Part shown: piece by piece, positions 26,122 through 34,117 of the stretch
How the letters are laid out: every line of letters begins with the position of its first letter
Numbering within the stretch: the first letter of the stretch is position 1
Origin: MGIIb-O2 sp002494975
GTDB taxonomy: Archaea > Thermoplasmatota > Poseidoniia > Poseidoniales > Thalassarchaeaceae
NCBI GenBank assembly: GCA_028355015.1
Contig: JAOMRN010000001.1
Coordinates: 248,001-312,000, forward strand
Direction: 5' to 3'
Length of the DNA: 64,000 nt
Made by a program: the position numbers and the translations under genes
The notes under the pieces: generated by a model
What the model saw: only the letters and a program-made list of their open reading frames with translations
The model's database searches: none
Told to the model about the DNA's origin: nothing

Positions 26122-27063
26122 TCAAGAAGTTGTAAGTCTTTCACTCTCAAGTTGAACGATTTTCACTCCTATTAATATCATTATAAATCCTATAATAATA
26201 GTATATCCTAATCTTTCATCTAGTAACCACCAACCACCTAATATTCCAAAAACAGGGACTAAGAAAATATATGAAGATGCAGAAGTAGCACCTAGTTTTT
26301 CAATTCCGATAGTGAACCAGTAATATGCGAGCACAGTCGAAAATGCCCCTAAGTAGAATATTGCAAACCACCCTTCTTTTGATGGATTAGGGATGCCATA
26401 GTTCCACGTCTCATAAATCATAAAAGGAGTGATCATAATTGTACCTATCATAGAATACCAAACAACAATTTCTAATGAGGAATAATTATTTTCACCATCT
26501 TTCCCCTCCATCAAACGTTTGGTCATATTTGTTGTAGTCGCCCAAGATAGTGATGCAAAAAGTATCAATAAATCTCCAAATATTCTATCTTCAAGGTCAA
26601 TTTGTGTATTCGGACTCCATCCTGTTACTACCCCTACCCCCAAAAAACCGCATAATAGGCCCAAAAACATCTTTTTAGATATTTCTTGACCAAGTAGTGG
26701 GGCGGCTAGAATTACTGTGAATATAGGGTTAAATGTGATTATCAAAGATGCATCCCCTGCAGCAGTGTAGAACATACCATGCATAAAGAAAAATTGGTAG
26801 CATAATACTCCAGTAAAACCGATTATTATCAAACTCCTAAATGTTTTCTTATTATCGGGGAACCATCTTACATCTCTCCCTCTTACAGCAGTCACAGCGA
26901 ACCATAGATAAAAAATCATCATCGTTAATATGTACCTTAACCAGGCTCCCGTCATAGGTGGCAATTCTAATGATAGCATCCTCCCAATAGCCCAAGATAG
27001 CCCCCAAATTATTGCTACCATAATCATGAGTAAGTGTGTTCCAAAGTTATTCTCATCCTTCAT
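26122..27063 (-). CDS. EamA/DMT-family transporter
   Basis: Integral membrane protein of 313 residues with about ten hydrophobic segments in two repeats, the drug/metabolite transporter layout. GLSWAIGRMLSLELPPMTGAWLRY at the N-terminus (first repeat), and LGAFSTVLAYYWFTIGIEKLGATSASSYIFLVPVFGIL-type sequence in the second repeat, are typical EamA patterns (quoted as landmarks). Substrate unknown; the family covers metabolite and amino-acid efflux. It lies divergent to mutS with 156 bases between. Confidence 0.85.
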   Translation of the reverse strand: MKDENNFGTHLLMIMVAIIWGLSWAIGRMLSLELPPMTGAWLRYILTMMIFYLWFAVTAVRGRDVRWFPDNKKTFRSLIIIGFTGVLCYQFFFMHGMFYTAAGDASLIITFNPIFTVILAAPLLGQEISKKMFLGLLCGFLGVGVVTGWSPNTQIDLEDRIFGDLLILFASLSWATTTNMTKRLMEGKDGENNYSSLEIVVWYSMIGTIMITPFMIYETWNYGIPNPSKEGWFAIFYLGAFSTVLAYYWFTIGIEKLGATSASSYIFLVPVFGILGGWWLLDERLGYTIIIGFIMILIGVKIVQLESERLTTS

Positions 27064-27219
27064 AGAACCACTCTTCTACGACTTCCGATAACCTGTAGTA
27101 ATTTATGTATACGCCTGTCAAGATATGCTTACTTTCTAGTAATGCTAAGCGATTTGCTTATGCACCCCCTGCTTTGTGGTATAACTCACGCTCCGGCGTT
27201 AGCATTGGAAGGATTAGAA

Positions 27220-29916
27220 ATGTCGAAGAGATCAATGTTAGATCAATTTGCTGAAATCAAGGCTCAGCACCCCGATACGGTCTTATTTTTTAGAATGGGA
27301 GATTTTTATGAAATGTTTCACGAAGATGCAGTCATAGCGTCAGAAGTTCTAGGAATAACATTGACCAGTCGCGATAAAAATTCCGATAATCCTGTTGCGA
27401 TGGCAGGTGTTCCATGGCATTCAGTCGAGTCTTATCTTCAGTCAATGCTACGTGCAGGTTACAAAGTTACTATGTGTGAACAGGAAGAGCAGCTACGTCC
27501 CGGTTCTAAGATTCTTGAAAGAGTAGTTACTAGAGTTTATACTCCTGGGTCACTTTATGAGGAGAACCTTATTGGAGAAGATGGTTCGAGTATTTTAGCT
27601 GCAATTTCAGTTAAGGATGACAAGGTTGGGCTAGCAATACTCGACTCGTCAACGGGTCGTTCATGGGTTCAAGAGCAATCAGGTGCGGGAAGATGGGAGA
27701 GGATTAAAGATGAAATCCAACGTTGGTCACCTAGTGAATTAGTTGTATCCAAGAAAGATGCTTTATCAGATGTTATATTATCATTAGTTTCTGATTTAGA
27801 TAATATCCTAATGAGTGTTCATGATGCTAACGCTGAGCAAAGACTACAATCTGTTCGTGAACATCTAAAAGTTTCTGACCTTGGTAGTGTCGATTTAGAT
27901 TCTAAACCGTTGGCACTTCAGGCCTGTGGACTTGCGGCAGGATATATTGCCCATTTACATTTAATTGACATTGTTCCTCTCAGAGAGGTGCATTTTGATG
28001 CAGACGATGGTCACCTTGTTTTAGATCAAACTACTTTAAGAAATTTGGAATTAAGCCATACTCTGATAGGTGAGAAGCAGGGTTCACTAATTCAATCCAT
28101 AGATTCGACAAGAACTTGGATGGGCAGAAGACTACTAAAAGAGTGGATTATGAGACCTCTAACAGATAAAGAAATCATTGCATCAAGGCATTTAGCAGTC
28201 AGTAGTTTATTCAAGGCTCCAAGAAGGCTAGACTCAATACGAGAGAATCTTAAATCGATGCGAGATTTAGAACGCCTATCTACTCGGCTGGCTTATGGTA
28301 GAGCGAATGCAAGAGATTTAGTTGCAGTTTCTGAATGCTTGGGAAGAATGCCTAAATTACAGAAATTACTTACTGAAGGTAACTCTGAGCTCCTCCATAG
28401 TTCTTCTTTAGGTTTGAATAATTTAGACTCTATGAGAGAACTTATCTATACTAAAATTATTGATGAACCTCCCGCATCGATAAGAGATGGTGGTATTTTC
28501 CGACATGGTGTCCATGAACAACTTGATGAACTAAGAAGTAAAGCAAGTGAGGGCACTAGTTGGTTGAAAGAATTTGAGTCTAAAGAGAGAGAGAAACTTG
28601 ACATCCCTAATCTTAAAATAAAGCATAATAGGCAATTTGGATTTTTTATTGAGATCACTAAGTCGCATGTAGGTAAGGTTCCGGATAATTACCGACGACG
28701 ACAAACAATGACTAATGCAGAAAGATATACTACTGATGAGTTAGTAGGCTGGGAAGAGATAATACTCACAGCAGACGATAGGGCAAAGGCTCTTGAAAAA
28801 GAGCTTTACATTGATCTTAGGAATAGCGTAGCTAGTCATTCATCCGAATTAGCAACAATAGCGAGGCAAATAGCCACAACTGATGTATTGTCTTCCTTCG
28901 CAATTCATGCTAGAAAAAACTCTTGGTGTAAACCTGAAATAACGGATGGAAGAAAGATAGAGATTATTTCTGGTCGGCACCCCGTATTAGAAGCAGATGG
29001 AAGATTTGTTCCTAATGATATCAAGTTAGATGAAAAGAGGAGTTTCTTATTATTAACTGGCCCAAATATGGGTGGTAAATCCACTTATCTTCGCCAAACT
29101 GCACTGATATCAATTCTAGCTCAAGCCGGATCTTATGTGCCTGCTGAAAAAGCTAAGATTGGATTAATAGATCGTGTTTTCACAAGAGTAGGTGCTCATG
29201 ATGATCTACGTCGAGGCCGTTCAACATTTATGATGGAGATGATTGAAGTGGCTCATATCTTGCGTCGTGCTACCGATAAAAGTTTGATTTTACTAGATGA
29301 AATTGGCCGAGGGACCTCAACTTTTGATGGTTTAGCCATAGCTTGGTCCGTTACTGAAGATATCTGTAAAAGATTAGGTGCCAGAACTCTTTTCGCCACA
29401 CATTATCATCAACTAATTGGATTAGAAGCAGAATTTAAAAATTTAGCAAATATTCATGTTCAAGTAGCAGATGTTAATGGGGAAATACGCTTTCTTCATA
29501 CGATTTCAGAAGGTTCTTGTGATGATTCCTATGGTGTTCAGGTAGCAGCATTAGCAGGTTTACCCATTTCAGTGGTTGAGAGGGCTAGGGATTTACTTGT
29601 ATTCCTTGAAAGTCAAGCCCAAGGTGCCAAAGCCGGTTCTTCTAATTCACCAGATTCAAGACCAAATGGTCAATCTAGTATTTATGGTTGGATGTTAAGT
29701 TCTGCTAATCAAAACGAATTAATTTCTAATGAACCGAAACCATTAGATTTAGATGTAAAAGAAGAAATAATTATCGATCCAGTACTCAAAGAGATTTCAG
29801 AGCGTCTTCGCTCTTTAGATGTGGATAATCTAAGCCCTAGAGAATCTCAAGAGGTGTTGTATGCTATGATTGATTCACTTGAAAAATCTAGATATACGGA
29901 TTTGTTGGAGGAATAA
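27220..29916 (+). CDS. mutS: DNA mismatch repair protein MutS (MutS1 type)
   Basis: Recognises mismatches. The mismatch-binding Phe-x-Glu motif is in FFRMGDFYEMFHED near the N-terminus; connector and lever domains follow; the ABC ATPase has TGPNMGGKSTYLRQTA (Walker A), RSTFMMEMIEVAHILRRA and LILLDEIGRGTSTFDGLAIAW (Walker B), and the FATHYHQL motif. The frame extends to 27034 but ATG 27220 has ggaagg seven bases before it and the family N-terminus MSKRSMLDQFAEIK; 898 residues. The C-terminal tail after about 800 contains a short low-complexity linker. MutL follows immediately. A bacterial-type MutS-MutL pair is uncommon in archaea and suggests ancestral transfer. Confidence 0.96.
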   Translation: MSKRSMLDQFAEIKAQHPDTVLFFRMGDFYEMFHEDAVIASEVLGITLTSRDKNSDNPVAMAGVPWHSVESYLQSMLRAGYKVTMCEQEEQLRPGSKILERVVTRVYTPGSLYEENLIGEDGSSILAAISVKDDKVGLAILDSSTGRSWVQEQSGAGRWERIKDEIQRWSPSELVVSKKDALSDVILSLVSDLDNILMSVHDANAEQRLQSVREHLKVSDLGSVDLDSKPLALQACGLAAGYIAHLHLIDIVPLREVHFDADDGHLVLDQTTLRNLELSHTLIGEKQGSLIQSIDSTRTWMGRRLLKEWIMRPLTDKEIIASRHLAVSSLFKAPRRLDSIRENLKSMRDLERLSTRLAYGRANARDLVAVSECLGRMPKLQKLLTEGNSELLHSSSLGLNNLDSMRELIYTKIIDEPPASIRDGGIFRHGVHEQLDELRSKASEGTSWLKEFESKEREKLDIPNLKIKHNRQFGFFIEITKSHVGKVPDNYRRRQTMTNAERYTTDELVGWEEIILTADDRAKALEKELYIDLRNSVASHSSELATIARQIATTDVLSSFAIHARKNSWCKPEITDGRKIEIISGRHPVLEADGRFVPNDIKLDEKRSFLLLTGPNMGGKSTYLRQTALISILAQAGSYVPAEKAKIGLIDRVFTRVGAHDDLRRGRSTFMMEMIEVAHILRRATDKSLILLDEIGRGTSTFDGLAIAWSVTEDICKRLGARTLFATHYHQLIGLEAEFKNLANIHVQVADVNGEIRFLHTISEGSCDDSYGVQVAALAGLPISVVERARDLLVFLESQAQGAKAGSSNSPDSRPNGQSSIYGWMLSSANQNELISNEPKPLDLDVKEEIIIDPVLKEISERLRSLDVDNLSPRESQEVLYAMIDSLEKSRYTDLLEE

Positions 29917-29917
29917 T

Positions 29918-31864
29918 ATGTCTCCAAACTCTCGGCAGTCAATCATCCAACTTGATGAATTAACTATTGATTTAATCGCAGCAGGAGAAGTGGTAGAAAG
30001 GCCTGCCCAAGTGGTCAAGGAACTAGTTGAAAATTCTATAGACTCGGGTAGTAGCCAAATAAGAATTGAGATTGAAAAGGGTGGTTTTGATAGAATATCT
30101 GTCATTGATAATGGGCACGGGATACCAAGAGAAGAATTGAAATTAGCGATTAAAAGACATGCTACGAGTAAGCTTTCAGTACCTGAAGATCTTAATAGAA
30201 TCGTTACTAAAGGTTTTAGAGGGGAAGCATTAGCATCAATTGCTGCAGTTAGTAAGTTGGTATTATCAAGTAAAACTAGAGATTCGGATGGCTTTTCTAT
30301 CCTAGTCGATAATGGAGTAGTCGGAAAAGTTGAACCTGTTGGTATAGCACCCGGTACAAAGGTAGATGTTCTAAATTTGTTCAAAAAAATTCCTGCACGT
30401 TTATCTTTTCAAAGAAGACCTTCAACTGAGAATGCAGCAATTGTAGATATAGCAATTTCTTTGGCCTTAAGTGAACCGAAAACGGGTATAATAGTAGAAT
30501 TAGACGGGAGAAAAGTACTAGATTGCCCTCCCTGCGAAGGTATGGAAGATAGATTATACGATCTCTTCGGTTCGACATCATCCAAACTAATTCCACTTGA
30601 ATCTTCAGAAGATGATCGAGATGCACCGGGTGATGAAGTTTGGAGCGGATGGATATCTCCACCTGGGATCTCACGTTCTCGTTCAGATGATATTCACGTT
30701 CTTGTTAATGGACGTCCAGTTAGTACGGGGCCATTTATTCAATCAATAAGAAGAGGCTATCATACTAGGCTAATGGTTGGGCGTCATCCTATTGGCGTGA
30801 TATCTCTGAATTTACCTACAAGCGAGGTAGATGTTAATGTTCATCCTACAAAACGTGAAGTGAGATTACAATATTCTTGGAGAGTTTTGGAGAGATTAGA
30901 GAGGTCTATTCAATATACTCTTAGTAAAGTTTCAACACAACCTGAATCTAAAAACTTAACCTTACTCGAAGGCTTGGAAGTTAAGCCTGATATTGTTCAA
31001 AATTCGGATGTATTCGTTCCATCATGGGCTCAAATAGAAAATAAAGAAACGGTCCAAACTCACTTTAGCAGTATTCGGGGAGTAATACCTTCTGGTGAAA
31101 AGTTAGAAAAAAAAATTTCATCCAATGAATTAGAACAAGAAACATTACCTGGCCTGAATCCTAATCCTATATCTCCATCATTATCTTCTGCAGAGCGTTC
31201 GTTACACAGGCTTTCAATTTCTGGAGATTCAATTTCTCCAGTAGACGAACCTAACCCTAAAGCAGCCATAATACCAGAGTTGCCCGAAATGGAAGTATTA
31301 TGTCAGTTTTCTAATTCATATATATTAGCGGAAGGTAATAATGAATTATTTATTATTGATCAACATGCACTCCATGAAAGAATCAGATATGAGCGCTTAC
31401 GTCCTTCTATGGTCGACTGGTCTCCTCAAAAATTAATAATTCCAGTTTCAATCTCATTGGGGGTAAGGGAATTAGCCGCTGCTCGTTCTGAGTCTGACAG
31501 ACTTTCAGAATTGGGTTTTGAATTTTCTGAATCTAGCGAAGGAATTGTGGTTACTTCGGTGCCCAATGTGCTTGTTGGAGACAGTGGATTAATTGCATTT
31601 TTACATGATATTCTGATCGATGTATCGTCTAATCCTGAATCAGGAGGGATAGATACAGTTGAAAAATTACGAGATAAAGTTGCTTTTATGAAGTCTTGCA
31701 GAGGTTCAGTTAAAGCTAATCAGAAACTGAATCTTTCAGAGATGAGACGTCTTCTATTGGATATGCGTACTGTCCCCAATCCTTGGGCATGCGTACATGG
31801 AAGACCCACCATTCTCAAGTTGACACAAACTCACTTGGACAAGCATTTCGGACGTCATGGTTGA
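29918..31864 (+). CDS. mutL: DNA mismatch repair protein MutL (endonuclease type)
   Basis: GHKL ATPase acting after MutS. N-terminal motifs: IAAGEVVERPAQVVKELVENSIDSG, VIDNGHGIP and HATSKL with GFRGEALASIAAV (quoted as landmarks). The C-terminal domain has the metal-dependent nicking motif DQHALHERIRYE, plus the SCRGSVKANQ and CVHGRPTIL motifs, so this is the endonuclease-competent type, fitting the absence of a visible MutH. 648 residues. The longest frame begins at 29870; ATG 29918 with ggaggaa upstream gives the proper N-terminus. It begins one base after mutS ends, and its 3' end overlaps convergent aroA by 10 bases. Confidence 0.95.
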   Translation: MSPNSRQSIIQLDELTIDLIAAGEVVERPAQVVKELVENSIDSGSSQIRIEIEKGGFDRISVIDNGHGIPREELKLAIKRHATSKLSVPEDLNRIVTKGFRGEALASIAAVSKLVLSSKTRDSDGFSILVDNGVVGKVEPVGIAPGTKVDVLNLFKKIPARLSFQRRPSTENAAIVDIAISLALSEPKTGIIVELDGRKVLDCPPCEGMEDRLYDLFGSTSSKLIPLESSEDDRDAPGDEVWSGWISPPGISRSRSDDIHVLVNGRPVSTGPFIQSIRRGYHTRLMVGRHPIGVISLNLPTSEVDVNVHPTKREVRLQYSWRVLERLERSIQYTLSKVSTQPESKNLTLLEGLEVKPDIVQNSDVFVPSWAQIENKETVQTHFSSIRGVIPSGEKLEKKISSNELEQETLPGLNPNPISPSLSSAERSLHRLSISGDSISPVDEPNPKAAIIPELPEMEVLCQFSNSYILAEGNNELFIIDQHALHERIRYERLRPSMVDWSPQKLIIPVSISLGVRELAAARSESDRLSELGFEFSESSEGIVVTSVPNVLVGDSGLIAFLHDILIDVSSNPESGGIDTVEKLRDKVAFMKSCRGSVKANQKLNLSEMRRLLLDMRTVPNPWACVHGRPTILKLTQTHLDKHFGRHG

Positions 31865-33057
31865 AGTATTTTTAGAGATTTAATCATTTCAAGAAAATCC
31901 GGATGTGTGACTTCAACTATTTCAGGATTCATTATCTCTCCTCCACAGTAGGTTGCTAAAATCACTGCTGTCATTGCTAATCTATGATCCATATGAGTGT
32001 CTATAGGTTTATTCGGTTTCTTAGGTATTTCCCCGCCTAGTAAAGACAGTCCGTCTTTCTTTGTTGAACAACTAAGTGAAAATTTTTCGAGAAGTTCACA
32101 AGTCCTCAAAATTCTATTAGTCTCTTTGCCCTTACTATGTGCTGCTCCAATAATATCGCCTCCACTAGATATTGCCATTAATGCGGCAGCAGGAGTAATG
32201 ATATCGCTGGCATCTCTGAGATTTATCATATTTATATCAGGATCTTCTAATAATTCGAGAGTATTAAAGAGTAATTCATCTATATCTTGTTCTTCAATTT
32301 CTACCTGTAAATTTTGGTGCAAGTTGTCTAGTAAGATAGCCATAGGATAGAGGCTCATTTCACTAGGTATTTTTACTGTTTTTGGAGTTATAATTTCCCA
32401 ACCAGAAAGTTCTATCTTATTATCTACAATATTTTGTTTCAAACCCCATTTTTCGGCGATTTTACAGGTTAATTGTAAATACCCTCTACTGACCTCTTGT
32501 CCAATAATTGTTAAGTTCATTGCACTTTTAAAATCCGAAGAGCATAATATTAACGCACTTATTGGTTGACTTGATTCTGAAGCATCAATTTCTATGTCTT
32601 TCGGATTTATTGGGCCCTTGACAGTACATGGGAATCCATCAGAAGATATTTCACAACCTAATTGTTTCAAACACGATGATAATGTAGAATTACTCCTGTT
32701 TCTCAAAGAATTATCGCCGTCGATAGTTATCTCAGAATCAAAAGTTGCAGCTAAAGCAGTCATTATTCTAGCAACAGTACCTGAATTCCCACAATAAATG
32801 GCTCCTTTCGGACTAATAAGTCCTTTCTTGGGTGGATATACTATCCATTTGGTAGTTCTCTTTTCTATTTTTACACCCATTTTTTCTAAGCAGTTTGCCA
32901 TCGATATGATGTCCTCCCCCGGAGTCCCTTGAAAATTAATTTCAGTAACTTCAGATGATTTTGATGCGAGCATTAATTCCCTAATCATATGGCTCTTTGA
33001 GGGGGGAAGTTTGTACTGGAAAATACCATTTGGACTCATAGGTTGTATCTGTTCCAC
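31855..33057 (-). CDS. aroA: 3-phosphoshikimate 1-carboxyvinyltransferase (EPSP synthase)
   Basis: Shikimate-pathway enzyme joining PEP to shikimate 3-phosphate. KLPPSKSHMIRELML holds the conserved Lys-Ser; CGNSGTVARIMTALAA the GNSGT loop; GDNSLRNRS the substrate Arg region, where the usual RPM is RSN; LRDASDIITPAAALMA the conserved Asp; KGKETNRI the catalytic Lys; HMDHRLAMTAVI the C-terminal motif. 400 residues, slightly short but complete. Tail-to-tail overlap with mutL of 10 bases. The shikimate gene aroD lies 7 kb away, so the pathway is scattered here. Confidence 0.93.
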   Translation of the reverse strand: MEQIQPMSPNGIFQYKLPPSKSHMIRELMLASKSSEVTEINFQGTPGEDIISMANCLEKMGVKIEKRTTKWIVYPPKKGLISPKGAIYCGNSGTVARIMTALAATFDSEITIDGDNSLRNRSNSTLSSCLKQLGCEISSDGFPCTVKGPINPKDIEIDASESSQPISALILCSSDFKSAMNLTIIGQEVSRGYLQLTCKIAEKWGLKQNIVDNKIELSGWEIITPKTVKIPSEMSLYPMAILLDNLHQNLQVEIEEQDIDELLFNTLELLEDPDINMINLRDASDIITPAAALMAISSGGDIIGAAHSKGKETNRILRTCELLEKFSLSCSTKKDGLSLLGGEIPKKPNKPIDTHMDHRLAMTAVILATYCGGEIMNPEIVEVTHPDFLEMIKSLKILQP

Positions 33058-33093
33058 AACTTTGCATAGTTGGGTACTTGTTGAATACTCTTG

Positions 33094-33939
33094 TCAGGAG
33101 TCCACGATTCTTATTGCATCTCCAAAGTCAGATTCTTGGTCCCAAGCCCTAGCTCTTTCCTCAACTTGATTGAGTTTCATTTCTTCCTTAATACTACCCC
33201 CCCTCAACTTAACTAAATTATTTCTTTTCAATAATTTTGGACTTAACCCTGGTAATATTACGCCTATTGCACGAGGCACTCTTCCTGGGTACACGTCATT
33301 GACGTGCGATGCAATATTTGTTGTGCAATTATTGAATAGACTATTGTAAAATTCAGGATTTTCATACAACTGGTTAGTCCTTCTAAGATACGACTCTAGC
33401 ATCCTACATTGGTTTCCTTCTCCTAGGATTATAGCTTCGAAAAGATGTGTTTCTGATTTTCTACACCTACTTCTTACTCCGATCGCGTCTTTCTCTGTTG
33501 CCCAAACGTACATTATCTCAAACTCTCTCAATAAGCCTTTGATGGGGCTAAACTTTTCTCCTGGTTCTCTTCTTACTTCAATAGAGCAAGATATCCTAGT
33601 TCCATCTTTAAATTCAAAACTTAGAAGAGTATGAGCAATGGGTCTTCTTGTCGGATAAAAATATTCTAAAACTAACCATATTTTCGTGCAGTCTGAAATC
33701 TTAAATTTCTTTTCTATCCATTTTTCATCAAAATCTTTAGTAGTTCTCCAATTAAAATCTCTTACATTTTTAAGTATGACTTCATCATTATCTATCTCTG
33801 CATATGCAATATATTTATTTTCATTGACCCATGATAAATCATTTGAAGGCGTTAAATGTCTAATCCTCCTCCAAACTGAATAAATACCTATTATAGATAA
33901 AATTAGAAGACTTAAACCCAGCAGGGTCAGGGTGCTCAT
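33094..33939 (-). CDS. DUF4105-like membrane-anchored protein
   Basis: 281 residues with one N-terminal membrane segment (LTLLGLSLLILSIIGIYSVW). The central motif YNSLFNNCTTNIASHVND, preceded by ILGEGNQCRMLESYLRRTN, is the pattern of DUF4105 (Lnb N-terminal periplasmic domain), where the Cys is thought to be catalytic by analogy with papain-like folds. Function unknown. It stands alone between aroA and a tRNA gene, 36 bases upstream of aroA on the same strand. DUF4105 is chiefly bacterial, so transfer is possible. Confidence 0.72.
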   Translation of the reverse strand: MSTLTLLGLSLLILSIIGIYSVWRRIRHLTPSNDLSWVNENKYIAYAEIDNDEVILKNVRDFNWRTTKDFDEKWIEKKFKISDCTKIWLVLEYFYPTRRPIAHTLLSFEFKDGTRISCSIEVRREPGEKFSPIKGLLREFEIMYVWATEKDAIGVRSRCRKSETHLFEAIILGEGNQCRMLESYLRRTNQLYENPEFYNSLFNNCTTNIASHVNDVYPGRVPRAIGVILPGLSPKLLKRNNLVKLRGGSIKEEMKLNQVEERARAWDQESDFGDAIRIVDS

Positions 33940-33984
33940 ATATCTTCAGAAGATGACACAAACAAGAAGCCTCCTATCGGTTGG

Positions 33985-34071
33985 TGGCGCGGCAGGGGAG
34001 ATTCGAACTCCCGAGGTGAAACACCACTGGATTAGCAATCCAGCGCAATGGCCAGGCTATGCGACTGCCGC
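33985..34071 (-). tRNA. tRNA-Ser (anticodon GCT), CCA encoded
   Basis: On the minus strand the acceptor stem GCGGCAG pairs with CTGCCGC, the T arm reads GGGAGTTCGAATCTCCC, and the anticodon stem-loop is CTGGATTGCTAATCCAG with anticodon GCT. The long variable arm (around gtggtgtttcac) is typical of serine tRNA. Discriminator is G and CCA follows directly in the DNA (33985-33987). No intron seen. Confidence 0.93.
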
Positions 34072-34117
34072 AATATGCATCCGAGTTTTGATTATGGCTT
34101 AAGAAGAACGGTCTCAA

